Origin: Conservatibacter flavescens
GTDB lineage: Bacteria > Pseudomonadota > Gammaproteobacteria > Enterobacterales > Pasteurellaceae
DNA length: 64,000 bases
Direction: 5' to 3'
Assembly: GCF_002795425.1 (NCBI RefSeq)
Contig: NZ_PHHA01000003.1
Location: 124,001-188,000, forward strand
The notes under the pieces were generated by a model. That model had not been told where the DNA came from and searched no databases. It saw nothing but the letters and a program-made list of their open reading frames with translations. A program made the position numbers and the translations under genes. Positions 32,057-41,635 of the stretch are shown in pieces; the stretch's first letter is position 1, and each line of letters opens with the position of its first letter.

Positions 32057-33148
32057 TTATAGCATGGATTTAAATGGAATATTCGGTTCTTGTTCAAAGC
32101 AATCATCAAATCCTCTAGGGTGATGATATTCAATTAAGTCTTTATCCTGTGGATAAACATATTTACCACCGACTTCCCAAATAAATGGGTGGAACTTATA
32201 TTGCAAGCGATCTTTACGCATGCGCCATAGTTGTAAAATTTCATCCGTGCTGGCCATGAAATTTGTCCAAATATCATGATGAACCGGAATAATGACTTTG
32301 GCACGCAAACATTCGGCCATACGAAGCAGATCGATTGATGTCATTTTATCTGCAATACCGATAGGATTTTCACCGTAGTTATTCAGTGCGACATCAATAT
32401 CAAATTGTTTACCATGTTTGGCAAATTGAATGGAATAATGCGAGTCAGCGCCATGATAAATTGTGCCACCAGGGGTTTTAAATACATAGTTTACCGCTTT
32501 ACGTCCCATTTCCTCGTCTGATGGACAAAGGCCGGCAAGTTCTCCTCCTTGTTCATCAGCGCCTTCTACAGGTAAGGTAACTAAACAAGTGCGATCAAAA
32601 GAATCTAATGCATGAATTTCGACATCTTTGAGTTTAACCACATCGCCCGGTTTAACTGTGATACAGCGCTCTTCTGGTACTCCCCATTTCTTCCAGAGTT
32701 CAACACAATGCCAAGGGCCGACAAATTTAACATGATTTAAGTTGGGGTTATTGACAATGGCGGCGGCAACGTTAATGTCAATATGATCGCTGTGGTAATG
32801 AGAAGCGAGGATAAAGTCTACTTCATTAATAGAAAATGGGTCTAATACCATAGGTTGTGCGCGTAAATTAGGTTGAAGTTTACGCACACCAGCCATATTT
32901 GCCATTTGATGACCACGCACCATATCTTTCACTTTTTTGGTGTGTTTACCGCGACCACACCATAAGTCCATACAAATGTTAGCGCCAGCCGGAGTTTTGA
33001 TCCAAACTCCCACACAACCTAGCCACCACATTGCAAAATTACCTTCTGGTACAATTTCGCTTTCGATTTCCTCGTTTAGCCATGTTCCCCATTCTGGGAA
33101 AGTGGATAGAATCCAACTTTCTCTGGTGATTTCACTAATTTTGCTCAT
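32057..33148 (-). CDS. ulaG: L-ascorbate-6-phosphate lactonase UlaG
   Basis: 363 residues, metallo-beta-lactamase fold, cytosolic. UlaG opens the ring of L-ascorbate-6-phosphate to 3-keto-L-gulonate-6-phosphate. The metal motif is HYHSDHID, with later ligands in [11 protein letters not shown] and IPVHHDIW. The N-terminus [20 protein letters not shown] is typical. A strong GAGGAG site precedes the ATG. It is divergent from ulaA across a 371-bp control region. Confidence 0.95.
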   Translation of the reverse strand: MSKISEITRESWILSTFPEWGTWLNEEIESEIVPEGNFAMWWLGCVGVWIKTPAGANICMDLWCGRGKHTKKVKDMVRGHQMANMAGVRKLQPNLRAQPMVLDPFSINEVDFILASHYHSDHIDINVAAAIVNNPNLNHVKFVGPWHCVELWKKWGVPEERCITVKPGDVVKLKDVEIHALDSFDRTCLVTLPVEGADEQGGELAGLCPSDEEMGRKAVNYVFKTPGGTIYHGADSHYSIQFAKHGKQFDIDVALNNYGENPIGIADKMTSIDLLRMAECLRAKVIIPVHHDIWTNFMASTDEILQLWRMRKDRLQYKFHPFIWEVGGKYVYPQDKDLIEYHHPRGFDDCFEQEPNIPFKSML

Positions 33149-33241
33149 AGTTATTCACTCCTCTTTCATGATTAGCTAATAATTGAATCATTTATAATCA
33201 TAAGTAATCATTTTGGATTGTAAAATATTTTTTCCTGTTTT

Positions 33242-33257
33242 TGTGATTTAGATCGCA
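33242..33257. promoter_or_regulatory. CRP-like site, ulaG side
   Basis: TGTGATTTAGATCGCA matches TGTGA-N6-TCACA with one change, about 95 bp upstream of ulaG. Confidence 0.6.
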
Positions 33258-33381
33258 TTTTTTATTTTAAACCTCGATTTGTCCGTATTTTACTCTTATG
33301 TTAATGCTGTTTTTGGTAAAGATGGATAAATTTATTGTGTTATCAGTTTTGCTCTAATTGATTTGTTTTGAGTAAATAAAA

Positions 33382-33397
33382 TGTGATTATTGTCACA
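33382..33397. promoter_or_regulatory. CRP site, ulaA side
   Basis: TGTGATTATTGTCACA is a perfect TGTGA-N6-TCACA palindrome about 125 bp upstream of ulaA. Confidence 0.75.
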
Positions 33398-33519
33398 AAT
33401 AATCAAAAATAATCTTTTTTATGAAATTGAAAACTTTTATTATTAGGACGGTAAATTCACTCATGCAGCTTTAGAGTGAAATTATTTCCCCTAAATTTGA
33501 TAAAAATGAGAGGTTTACA

Positions 33520-35319
33520 ATGGAGACACTCTATAATTTATTTTTGGGCTTTAATGCTCAAGTGCTATCTAAAGCACCACTATTACTTGGTCTGGTCGCC
33601 TGTATTGGTTATATCTTATTAAGAAAAGATACGACCACCATTATTAAAGGGACAATCAAAACAATTGTAGGGTTTATGCTGGTTCAAGTCGGGGCAGGCA
33701 CACTTGTGCAAGGGTTTAAACCGATTATTGATAATTTAGCAAAATTTCATGGATTAACTGGCGCAGTCATTGACCCTTATACCAGTATGCAAGCGACTAT
33801 TCAGACAATGGGCGATAATTATGCTTGGGTAGGTTATGCGGTAATTTTAGCTTTAGCGCTTAATATTTTATTAGTGGTATTTCGCCGTTTTACCGGTATT
33901 CGTACAATCATGCTGACTGGCCATATTATGTTTCAGCAAGCAGGTCTCGTGGCGGTATTTTATATGATAATAGGTGCCTCCATGTGGGAAACCGTGATAT
34001 ATACAGCGGTTATCATGGCGTTATATTGGGGGATTTCCTCAAATATTATGTATAAACCGACACAATCTGTCACGGGTGGGGCAGGTTTTTCCATCGGACA
34101 TCAACAACAATTTGCTTCTTGGATTGCAGTAAAACTTGCACCGAAACTGGGTGATAAAAAAGATAATGTGGATCATATGGATTTGCCAAAATGGTTACAT
34201 ATTTTCCATGATAGTATTTCTGCAACTGCCATCGTGATGACCTTATTTTTCGGCATTATTTTACTTTCCTTTGGCTTGGATAATTTGCAAGAAATGGCGG
34301 GAAAAACCCATTGGACAATTTATATTCTCGAAACTGGCTTGAAATTTGCGGTTGCTGTACAAGTGATAGTTATGGGCGTGCGGATGTTTGTTGCCGAATT
34401 ATCTGAAGCATTTAAAGGGATTTCTGAACGGGTTATTCCAAATGCGGTATTGGCGATTGATTGTGCCGCCATTTATGCTTTTTCACCAAATGCCATGGTA
34501 TTTGGTTTTATGTGGGGAGCAATAGGTCAGTTTGTTGCCGTCGGTATTTTATTAGCAATGGGCGCACCAATTTTAATTATTCCAGGCTTTATCCCAATGT
34601 TCTTTTCTAACGCCACAATTGGGGTTTTCGCAAACCATTTTGGTGGTTGGAAAGCGGTGATGAAAATTTGTTTTGTCATGGGGATTATAGAGGTTCTAGG
34701 ATCGGCTTGGGTGATTCAATTACTTGCTTCACAAGGCACTATTTTCAATGGCTGGATGGGAATGGCAGACTGGGCATTATTTTTCCCACCATTGCTACAA
34801 GGCATCGTGAGTATTCCATTTTTCTTCTTTGTTATTTTAGCGTTGGCATTAGTGTATATGAACTTTGCCAGTAAAAAATTAAGAGCAGATGAGGCGGCTG
34901 CAGCGGCGGCGGGTAAAACATTGGAGCAAATGGATGGTTATGGCATTGAGGAAGAGCAAGATGTTTCGCCAGTGCAAACAGACACCGTCATACAAGAGAG
35001 TGAAAGCGGTATTCGTCCGATTCGTATTTTAGCTGTTTGTGGTTCTGGACAAGGTTCATCAATGATGATGAAAATGAAAATTAAAGGTTATCTTGATAAA
35101 CGCGGTATTCCTAATATTATGGATTCTTGTGCGGTGACAGATTATAAAGGCAAGTTAAATGATGTGGATATTATCGTGTCTTCCCAACATTTAGCCAACG
35201 AGATCCAAGTAAGTGAAGGAAAATCTGTATTGGGTGTGAAAAATATGCTGAATCCAAACTCATTTGGAGATGAATTGGTGGAGTTGATCAACAAGCATCA
35301 GGCAGAAAAATCCCATTAA
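33520..35319 (+). CDS. ulaA: Ascorbate PTS permease, fused EIIC-EIIB (UlaA-UlaB)
   Basis: 599 residues. Residues 1 to about 465 are the multi-pass EIIC transporter (UlaA): [20 protein letters not shown], then [18 protein letters not shown]. After a polar linker, residues about 502-599 are a complete EIIB (UlaB) with the phospho-cysteine at 507 in [19 protein letters not shown]. In E. coli these are two genes. The fusion imports L-ascorbate and phosphorylates it at C6, taking phosphate from the EIIA encoded 10 bp downstream. GAGAGG precedes the start. Confidence 0.95.
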   Translation: METLYNLFLGFNAQVLSKAPLLLGLVACIGYILLRKDTTTIIKGTIKTIVGFMLVQVGAGTLVQGFKPIIDNLAKFHGLTGAVIDPYTSMQATIQTMGDNYAWVGYAVILALALNILLVVFRRFTGIRTIMLTGHIMFQQAGLVAVFYMIIGASMWETVIYTAVIMALYWGISSNIMYKPTQSVTGGAGFSIGHQQQFASWIAVKLAPKLGDKKDNVDHMDLPKWLHIFHDSISATAIVMTLFFGIILLSFGLDNLQEMAGKTHWTIYILETGLKFAVAVQVIVMGVRMFVAELSEAFKGISERVIPNAVLAIDCAAIYAFSPNAMVFGFMWGAIGQFVAVGILLAMGAPILIIPGFIPMFFSNATIGVFANHFGGWKAVMKICFVMGIIEVLGSAWVIQLLASQGTIFNGWMGMADWALFFPPLLQGIVSIPFFFFVILALALVYMNFASKKLRADEAAAAAAGKTLEQMDGYGIEEEQDVSPVQTDTVIQESESGIRPIRILAVCGSGQGSSMMMKMKIKGYLDKRGIPNIMDSCAVTDYKGKLNDVDIIVSSQHLANEIQVSEGKSVLGVKNMLNPNSFGDELVELINKHQAEKSH

Positions 35320-35329
35320 GGAGGAAGTT

Positions 35330-35797
35330 ATGTTAAGAGAATCCCTTATTGAAAATGGTTCCATTAAGTTAAATCAAACGGCAGCCAATTGGGAAGATGC
35401 CATTAAAATTGGCACAGATTTATTGGTTGCCTCAGGTGCAATAGAGCCACGTTATTATGATAATATTGTGGGTAAAATTAAACAAATGGGGCCTTATATT
35501 ATCTTGGCGCCAGGACTGGCAATGCCTCATGCTCGTCCTGAAGAAGGGGTAATTAAAACGGCTTTTGCGCTAGTGACTTTAAAAACCCCAGTCTTTTTTG
35601 AAGGCGAGGAGGAACCGGTATCTGTGTTATTAACCCTTGCTGGGAGTGATTCAGATACTCACATGGAAGGCATTATGGAAATCACCCAAGCCTTTGATGA
35701 TCCTGAAAGTGATGATGGGGTGAATATCCAAAAATTCTTGGCTTGTCAAACGCAAGAGGAAGTGCTTGCGGTGCTTGAAAAAGCATTAAATGGCTGA
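35330..35797 (+). CDS. ulaC: Ascorbate PTS EIIA component UlaC
   Basis: 155 residues, mannitol/fructose-type EIIA. The phosphorylated histidine is in LAPGLAMPHARPEEGV. It passes phosphate from HPr to the EIIB domain of the fused permease. AAGGAGG gives a strong start, 10 bp after the ulaA-ulaB stop. An uptake-sequence dyad follows before ulaD. Confidence 0.93.
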   Translation: MLRESLIENGSIKLNQTAANWEDAIKIGTDLLVASGAIEPRYYDNIVGKIKQMGPYIILAPGLAMPHARPEEGVIKTAFALVTLKTPVFFEGEEEPVSVLLTLAGSDSDTHMEGIMEITQAFDDPESDDGVNIQKFLACQTQEEVLAVLEKALNG

Positions 35798-35804
35798 ACG
35801 GATT

Positions 35805-35837
35805 AAAAAAGTGCGGTAAAATTGACCGCACTTTTTA
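35805..35837 (+). terminator. Uptake-sequence dyad between ulaC and ulaD
   Basis: AAAAAAGTGCGGT and ACCGCACTTTTT form a stem of about 12 bp with a 7-base loop and short T run. It lies inside what should be one operon, so it may be partial (attenuating). Confidence 0.7.
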
Positions 35838-35869
35838 GCATAATTTAATTTAACAGAAGGAAAACAAAC

Positions 35870-36544
35870 ATGACTAAACCATTACTGCAAATTGCATTAG
35901 ATGCTTTAAGCTTAGAAAAAGGTGCTGCAGACGCGAAACAAGCGGAATCTGTTGTGGATATTATTGAGGTTGGAACTATTTTGGCGTTCGCTGAAGGTAT
36001 GAAAGCCATTTCAACGTTGCGTGCATTACACCCGAATCATATTATCGTATGTGATTTAAAAACCACCGATGGTGGGGCGATTCTCGCGAAGATGGCATTT
36101 GAAGCTGGCGCAGATTGGTTAACGGTGTCTGCTGCAGCGCATCCGGCAACAAAAGCCGCGTGTAAAAAAGTGGCAGATGAATTCAATGCCGCTCATCCTG
36201 AATTAAAGGTGAAAAAAGAAATTCAAATTGAAATTTACGGTAACTGGACCCTTGATGATGCGAAAGATTGGGTAGAGTTGGGTGTTACTCAGGCGATTTA
36301 TCACCGTTCACGTGATGCCGAATTAGCGGGTAAGGGCTGGACTGCGGAAGATGTTGAACTTATGAAAAAACTGTCTGACTTGGGGATTGAATTGTCTATT
36401 ACTGGTGGTATTGTGCCGGAAGATATTCATTTATTCAAAGAAATTAAAAATGCGAAAGCCTTTATTGCTGGGAGAGCATTGGTGGGTGAAAAAGGCCAGC
36501 AAACTGCAGAAGCAATTCGTGCAGAAATCAATAAATATTGGTAA
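35870..36544 (+). CDS. ulaD: 3-keto-L-gulonate-6-phosphate decarboxylase UlaD
   Basis: 224 residues, orotidine-decarboxylase superfamily TIM barrel. It converts 3-keto-L-gulonate-6-phosphate to L-xylulose-5-phosphate. The metal/catalytic motif is IVCDLKTTDGG, followed by AGADWLTVSAAAHPAT and SITGGIVPEDIH. The next steps need UlaE and UlaF, which are not in this window. An AGAAGGA site precedes the start. It is last in the ula unit. Confidence 0.94.
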   Translation: MTKPLLQIALDALSLEKGAADAKQAESVVDIIEVGTILAFAEGMKAISTLRALHPNHIIVCDLKTTDGGAILAKMAFEAGADWLTVSAAAHPATKAACKKVADEFNAAHPELKVKKEIQIEIYGNWTLDDAKDWVELGVTQAIYHRSRDAELAGKGWTAEDVELMKKLSDLGIELSITGGIVPEDIHLFKEIKNAKAFIAGRALVGEKGQQTAEAIRAEINKYW

Positions 36545-36572
36545 TTATTCAGTAACCCGATTCATGATTTTA

Positions 36573-36595
36573 GGGGCAAGGCATAGCCTTGTCCC
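36573..36595. terminator. Hairpin between ulaD and the gntP-family gene
   Basis: GGGGCAAGGC-ATA-GCCTTGTCCC forms a 9- to 10-bp stem with one bulge between two convergent genes. No long T run on the plus strand. Confidence 0.5.
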
Positions 36596-36615
36596 TCATG
36601 TATATTGAAAATTGT

Positions 36616-37965
36616 TTAGAGAAGAATACTGCCGATTAAGGCAATTCCAAACCCAACAATACCGATTAACGTTTCTTGTACAGTCCAGGTTTTTAAAGTG
36701 GTTTTGGTATCCATCTCTAAAAAACGACTGACGAGCCAGAACCCAGAGTCATTGACGTGCGAGAAAGCGGTTGAGCCTGCTGCGATTGAGATGACAATAA
36801 AGCAAAGATCAAACTGGCTTAAATCTGTGGAGGCGGCAACCATTGGTGAAATGAGTGCAGCAGTAGTGGTTAATGCGACGGTGGCAGAACCTTGTGCAAC
36901 ACGTAGAGCAACGGAAATGATAAACGCTGCAACAATAACAGGCATCCCCGTATCAGATAACATACCCGCTAATACATCACCGATACCACTAGCTCTTAAT
37001 ACACCACCAAACATACCACCTGCACCTGTAACAAGCACAATAGCGCAAATTGGTCCTAAGGCATTATCACAAATTTTTTCGATTTGTTCATAACTGCGTT
37101 GTTCTTTCAATAATAAAATAGCAACAATTAAGGTGATAAGAAGCGCGATAGGTGTTTTACCCAGTAAACGTAATGCTTGCACCCACGTTTGTGAACCGTC
37201 AATCACGCCTGAAACACTGAGTGTGTTTAATCCGGTATCAAGTAAGATTAATACGAGTGGCAACATCAAGATCGTCATAACTTTGCCAAAACTCGGTGGA
37301 TTTAATACCGCCGTTTGATTGATCGCGGTTGCATTTAAAAAGGCTTTTGGCAAATCAATATGAATCCGATTACCTAGCCAAGTACCGAATAAATAGGTAG
37401 CAATATACCAAGTTGGGATAGCACAAATAATACCCACAACGGTCAATAACCCAATATTTGCACCGAGTAAATCTCCCGCCGCAACCGGGCCAGGATGGGG
37501 AACTGCAAATGCATGCATAACCGCGAATGCACCGGCAGCCGGGAGGGCATATTTTAATACAGAGCCGCCAAATTGTTTTGCCACACTAAAAATAATTGGC
37601 AACATGACAACTAAACCGGCATCAAAGAAAATAGGAAAACCAAATAATAATGAGGCAATCCCTAGGGCAAAAGGTGCATTTTTTTCACCAAATTTATTAA
37701 TCAGCGTATCTGCGAGAACTTTCGCCCCACCGGTAATTTCTAATAAACGGCCAATCATTGCGCCTAAACCCACTAATAAGGCAACGGCAGCTAAGGTATT
37801 ACCAAACCCGCTTAACAAAGTGGGTAAAATTTTATCCACAGGAATACCTGCGGCAAGTGCGGTTAAAATACTGACAATAATTAATGCCACAAAAGCATGG
37901 ACTTTAAACTTCATAATCAGCAAGAGTAAAAGTAAAATTGCTGCGATCATTATAAAAATTAACAT
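36616..37965 (-). CDS. Gluconate/idonate:H+ symporter, GntP family
   Basis: 449 residues, about 12-14 membrane segments. Family blocks: LLSGFGNTLAAVALLVGLGAM (as pieces), FGFPIFFDAGLVVMLPIIF, VPHPGPVAAGDLLGANIGLL and SHVNDSGFWLVSRFLEMD. It sits 22 bp after idnO in the idnD-idnO-permease unit, so L-idonate and/or gluconate is the likely substrate, as for IdnT/GntT. Two more GntP members lie at 47241 and 48850. Confidence 0.9.
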   Translation of the reverse strand: MLIFIMIAAILLLLLLIMKFKVHAFVALIIVSILTALAAGIPVDKILPTLLSGFGNTLAAVALLVGLGAMIGRLLEITGGAKVLADTLINKFGEKNAPFALGIASLLFGFPIFFDAGLVVMLPIIFSVAKQFGGSVLKYALPAAGAFAVMHAFAVPHPGPVAAGDLLGANIGLLTVVGIICAIPTWYIATYLFGTWLGNRIHIDLPKAFLNATAINQTAVLNPPSFGKVMTILMLPLVLILLDTGLNTLSVSGVIDGSQTWVQALRLLGKTPIALLITLIVAILLLKEQRSYEQIEKICDNALGPICAIVLVTGAGGMFGGVLRASGIGDVLAGMLSDTGMPVIVAAFIISVALRVAQGSATVALTTTAALISPMVAASTDLSQFDLCFIVISIAAGSTAFSHVNDSGFWLVSRFLEMDTKTTLKTWTVQETLIGIVGFGIALIGSILL

Positions 37966-37987
37966 AGTAGTACTCTCTTAATAGACG

Positions 37988-38752
37988 TTATACTGCGGCT
38001 AACATTCCGCCATCAACAAAAAGTAGATGGCCATTGACAAAATCAGATGCTTTGGAAGATAGAAATACCGCCGCACCAATTAATTCTTCAGGGTTCCCCC
38101 AGCGAGCAGCGGGAGTTCTTTTGCATAACCAATCACTGAATTCTTTATTTTCAACCAATGCTTGAGTTAATTCTGTTTTAAAATAGCCTGGCGCGATCCC
38201 ATTGACCTGAATATTGTAACGGGCGAGCTCTACACACATTCCTCGAGTAAGCATCTTGACTGCGCCTTTCGAGGCCGCATAAGGCGTGATGGTATCGCGC
38301 CCTAACTCGCTTTGCATGGAGCCGATATTAATGATTTTCCCTTGTTGGCGTTTAACCATATAACGCGCCACAATTTGAGACACAATAAATACGGATTTTT
38401 GGTTCACGTTAATAATGTCATCATAATCTTTTTCAGGGAATTCACAGAAAGGGTGGCGACGTTGAATGCCCGCATTATTAATTAAGACATCAATCGGCCC
38501 AATATTTTGCTCAATAAAATCTATGGATTTTTGTACCGCACTTGAGTCAGTGACATCAAAGGCGACTGCATGAGCTTTAAACCCTTGAGCGTTGAGCTCA
38601 TCTGCGACAGCTTGAGATTTATCTTGTTGAGTGCTATTGATAATAACTTCTGCGCCATGTTCAGCCAAACCTTGAGCAAGTAAACGGCCAATGCCACGTG
38701 CAGAGCCTGTAACTAAAATACGTTTGTGATTTAATGAAAAAAGTTCACTCAT
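37988..38752 (-). CDS. idnO: 5-keto-D-gluconate 5-reductase IdnO
   Basis: 254 residues, short-chain dehydrogenase. It reduces 5-ketogluconate to D-gluconate in L-idonate breakdown. The NAD(P) motif is VTGSARGIGRLLAQGL, the active-site tyrosine and lysine are in YAASKGAVKML, and GIAPGYFKTELTQALVE follows. The stretch SMQSELGRDTITPY and the C-terminal SSKASDFVNGHLLFVDGG match E. coli IdnO closely. 11 bp after idnD. Confidence 0.94.
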   Translation of the reverse strand: MSELFSLNHKRILVTGSARGIGRLLAQGLAEHGAEVIINSTQQDKSQAVADELNAQGFKAHAVAFDVTDSSAVQKSIDFIEQNIGPIDVLINNAGIQRRHPFCEFPEKDYDDIINVNQKSVFIVSQIVARYMVKRQQGKIINIGSMQSELGRDTITPYAASKGAVKMLTRGMCVELARYNIQVNGIAPGYFKTELTQALVENKEFSDWLCKRTPAARWGNPEELIGAAVFLSSKASDFVNGHLLFVDGGMLAAV

Positions 38753-38763
38753 GATGGGTTTCC

Positions 38764-39798
38764 TTATTCGGTAAAAATCAATTGCACTTTGGCAATATCA
38801 TTTTTATTCCCAGCCGTGATTAATGCCTGTTCTAATTCTTGGTATGGGAATGTGGCTGACAGTAATGGTAAGGGGTCAAGTTTGCCGGTGCCTAACCACT
38901 CAACGGCGGTATTAAATTCTTCGACAAAACGGAAAGAGCCAATCCATTGAATTTCTTTGGCAATTAAGCTCATGATTGGGAAATTAGGCACATTTGCTCC
39001 CATGCCGATTTGAATAATTTTACCTTTAGCTTTGGTGACGGTTAAGCAACGTTCAATTGATGAAGGGTGGCCGGAGGCTTCAAATGTAATATCAAATTCG
39101 CCTTTATGCTGAGCATACTCCGTAAAATCCTCATGGGCTAATAGGGTTTTGGTTGCGCCCATTTGATGAGCTATGTCTAAACAACGTTGGCTTAAATCGG
39201 TACAAATAATCTCTTTTGCGCCCAGCACTTTTGCCGCCGCAACCACTAAACAGCCAATGGGACCAACACCAGAAATAAAGACTTTTTTACCTGAAATATC
39301 ACCGGCCTGTTTGACAGCATGAATACAAACAGCAAGCGGTTCGGCAAATACCATAACCTCATCAGGTGCATCTTGGGGATAGTCAATACACTGTGCAGTA
39401 TCCACGACTTTAAATTGGGTAAAACCGCCGTCAACATGGGGGTCATACATGGCACTACCAAAGAAACGCATATTTTCACATTGATTGCTTTCGCCATTCA
39501 GACAATATTTACACTGTAAACAAGGTTTGCTTGGATTAATCGCAACTTTTTGTCCAATTTTAAGGCGAGATGAGTGAGTTTTGACAACTCGGCCAATGAC
39601 TTCATGGCCTAAAACCATGGGATGTTTGATTTCATAATTACCAATTTTGCCATGTTGATAATAGTGTAAATCTGAACCGCAGATACCGCCGCGGATAATT
39701 TGGATTAACGTTTGCTCAGGATTATCATCATATTGAATGTCTTGGGTCATTATATCAACATTTTTAGCCCCTTTTACGACACAAGATTGTGTTTTCAT
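38764..39798 (-). CDS. idnD: L-idonate 5-dehydrogenase
   Basis: 344 residues from the ATG at 39798 (behind GAGGG), matching the E. coli length; an ATG 17 codons upstream is rejected. Zinc-type medium-chain dehydrogenase that oxidises L-idonate to 5-ketogluconate. Catalytic zinc ligands lie in GGICGSDLHYYQHG and GHEVIGRV; the structural zinc cysteines are in CLQCKYCLNGESNQC. The cofactor motif is SGVGPIGCLVVAAA. First gene of the minus-strand idn unit, with GntR-type operators upstream. Confidence 0.92.
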   Translation of the reverse strand: MKTQSCVVKGAKNVDIMTQDIQYDDNPEQTLIQIIRGGICGSDLHYYQHGKIGNYEIKHPMVLGHEVIGRVVKTHSSRLKIGQKVAINPSKPCLQCKYCLNGESNQCENMRFFGSAMYDPHVDGGFTQFKVVDTAQCIDYPQDAPDEVMVFAEPLAVCIHAVKQAGDISGKKVFISGVGPIGCLVVAAAKVLGAKEIICTDLSQRCLDIAHQMGATKTLLAHEDFTEYAQHKGEFDITFEASGHPSSIERCLTVTKAKGKIIQIGMGANVPNFPIMSLIAKEIQWIGSFRFVEEFNTAVEWLGTGKLDPLPLLSATFPYQELEQALITAGNKNDIAKVQLIFTE

Positions 39799-39852
39799 GC
39801 ATGAACCCTCTTTTAAAGTGATACTTTGTGAATATCTGATACTCACCATTTA

Positions 39853-39866
39853 GTTACGGGTAACAT
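39853..39866. promoter_or_regulatory. GntR-type operator, idnD side
   Basis: GTTACGGGTAACAT fits the E. coli GntR/IdnR operator pattern ATGTTACC-S-GTAACAT on the minus strand, about 55 bp upstream of idnD. Confidence 0.65.
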
Positions 39867-39916
39867 ATTTTTTCTTAATGAATTTGTAAAGGATATTTTG
39901 AATTTTAAGTGTAAAA

Positions 39917-39934
39917 ACGTGATCTGCTTCACGT
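39917..39934. promoter_or_regulatory. CRP-like palindrome between idnD and gluconokinase
   Basis: ACGTGATCTGCTTCACGT is a near-perfect palindrome with the CRP core GTGA-N6-TCAC, centred between the two divergent genes. Confidence 0.6.
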
Positions 39935-40002
39935 TATTGAAATGATTTTTAAAAGATTGGTAGTGGTTTTATGTGTTTTTTGCGAATATACTTTCAAATA
40001 AT

Positions 40003-40017
40003 TGTTACTGGTAACTT
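40003..40017. promoter_or_regulatory. GntR-type operator, gluconokinase side
   Basis: TGTTACTGGTAACTT has the same GTTAC-N2-GTAAC palindrome as the site at 39853, 16 bp upstream of the gluconokinase start. Confidence 0.65.
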
Positions 40018-40032
40018 AGTTGGAGAAATAGA

Positions 40033-40557
40033 ATGAGTGCCACAAAAACAGGAAAAAGTTTTATTCTAATGGGAGTATCTAGCACGGGGAAAACGTCTGT
40101 CGGGACAGAAGTGGCTTATCGTCTAGGAATAAAGTTAATTGATGGAGATGATTTACACCCAAGAGCGAACATTCTCAAAATGGGCTCGGGGCAACCTTTA
40201 AATGATGATGATCGCGCGCCTTGGCTTGAACGTATTCGCGATGCGGCTTTTAGCTTAGAACAAAAAAGCGAAGTAGGGATTATTGTTTGTTCTGCGCTCA
40301 AGAAAAAATATCGCGATCTGATACGTGAAGGGAATGACCATGTAAAATTTATTTTTTTGCATGGTGACTTTGAACTGGTACTAGAACGTATGAAGCAGCG
40401 TAAGGGGCATTATATGAAAACAGATATGCTGAAAAGTCAGTTTGAGACCCTTGAATATCCACAAGCGGATGAACCGGATGTGATTCCTGTTGATATTGAT
40501 GGTTCATTTGATGATGTTGTTGAACGCTGTATACAGGGGATTAAGCCTTTTTTATAG
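40033..40557 (+). CDS. gntK: Gluconokinase
   Basis: 174 residues, P-loop kinase that makes 6-phosphogluconate. The P-loop is GVSSTGKTSVGTEVA, followed by LIDGDDLHPRANILKMGSG and DDRAPWL, typical of GntK/IdnK, with CSALKKKYRDLIR further on. A GGAGA site precedes the start. Divergent from idnD and convergent with gntR, 3 bp apart. I cannot separate GntK from IdnK by sequence alone. Confidence 0.93.
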   Translation: MSATKTGKSFILMGVSSTGKTSVGTEVAYRLGIKLIDGDDLHPRANILKMGSGQPLNDDDRAPWLERIRDAAFSLEQKSEVGIIVCSALKKKYRDLIREGNDHVKFIFLHGDFELVLERMKQRKGHYMKTDMLKSQFETLEYPQADEPDVIPVDIDGSFDDVVERCIQGIKPFL

Positions 40558-40560
40558 ACA

Positions 40561-41562
40561 CTAGATTGTGCCGCCAAGATGAATATGATAACCGAGATCA
40601 ATAATATGGCTTTGTGCCGGGATACCATGTAGGCGATCTAATAGCTCTTGTGCGGCTTTTTTGCCGATTTCTAGGCGTGGTGTGATGACACTAGCTAACT
40701 GTGGAATGGTTGATTGTCCAACATCATGGCCATGGAAGCCCGCGATCGCAATTTGTTTTGGTACTGGAATGCCTAGACGTTGACACTCAAATAGTGCGCC
40801 AATGCCTAAATCATCATTGGTGCAGACAATACCGTTCATCGCTGGATATTTTTTTAACGCTTGGTGGAGCAGCCTTGCGCCAAGTGTGAACGATGATGGC
40901 TCTTCCGTAATTAAACTACGCACCGGTAAATTATGTTTTCTCATGGCATTTTCATAACCTTGCAATTTTAAGCGAGTACGTTTATCCATACGCGCAGTAA
41001 AATAGACAATGTCTTTATAGCCTTTGTGGATCAGGGTTTCGGTCATTGTTTGAGAGGCTGCAATGTTGTCAAACCCCACCACTTGTTGTAGACCGATTAC
41101 TTTGCTATCCATAATTTCAATCACAGGGATATTTGCCACTTCAAGCATTTTTAAGGTGCGTTCGGAATGATCATTTTCCGATAAGATTAATCCATCGACA
41201 TTGTAAGAGAGCAAGGATTCAATACGCTGTTCTTCTTTTTCCATACTGTAGCCATAGTGGGCAAGCATGGTTTGATAGCCGGCTTGATCGGTCACTAATT
41301 CAATGCCTTTAATCACATCGGCAAACACATGGTTAGTCAAGGAGGGAACAAGTACACCGATAGCTTTACTCCGCGCATTGGAGAGAATTTCTGGCGCGCG
41401 ATTAGGAATATAGCCAAATTCTTCGATCACTGCCGCAATTCGCTTTTGTGTGGTTGCCGCAACGGAATTGGGATCACGTAAATAGCGACTGATTGTCATT
41501 TTGGTCAGTCCAAGATGATTGGCGATATCTTGTAAAGTGGGGCGCTTGCGTTTGCTATTCAT
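40561..41562 (-). CDS. gntR: Gluconate operon repressor, LacI family
   Basis: 333 residues. The N-terminal LacI helix-turn-helix is TLQDIANHLGLTKMTISRYL. The text YIPNRAPEILSNARSKAIG and GYQTMLAHYGY matches E. coli GntR better than IdnR. The sugar-binding domain follows. Likely represses the divergent idn/gntK promoters through the two palindromes at 39853 and 40003, with gluconate as inducer. Confidence 0.92.
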   Translation of the reverse strand: MNSKRKRPTLQDIANHLGLTKMTISRYLRDPNSVAATTQKRIAAVIEEFGYIPNRAPEILSNARSKAIGVLVPSLTNHVFADVIKGIELVTDQAGYQTMLAHYGYSMEKEEQRIESLLSYNVDGLILSENDHSERTLKMLEVANIPVIEIMDSKVIGLQQVVGFDNIAASQTMTETLIHKGYKDIVYFTARMDKRTRLKLQGYENAMRKHNLPVRSLITEEPSSFTLGARLLHQALKKYPAMNGIVCTNDDLGIGALFECQRLGIPVPKQIAIAGFHGHDVGQSTIPQLASVITPRLEIGKKAAQELLDRLHGIPAQSHIIDLGYHIHLGGTI

Positions 41563-41635
41563 GATTATCCGTTATTCTTTTATGCTGATGTATTATAGAA
41601 AAAAAGAGGCTATAAAACTACCGCACTTTTATGCC

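Larger units (their letters stand above)
33149..33519. promoter_or_regulatory. ulaG-ulaA divergent control region
   Basis: No gene. It holds two CRP-type palindromes (33242 and 33382). There are three copies of ATCAT spaced exactly 10 bp apart beside ulaG (33187, 33197, 33207) and a pair of AATC spaced 10 bp beside ulaA (33401, 33411). Phased direct repeats are a common operator form for DeoR-type repressors, so these are candidate UlaR operators. Confidence 0.55.
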
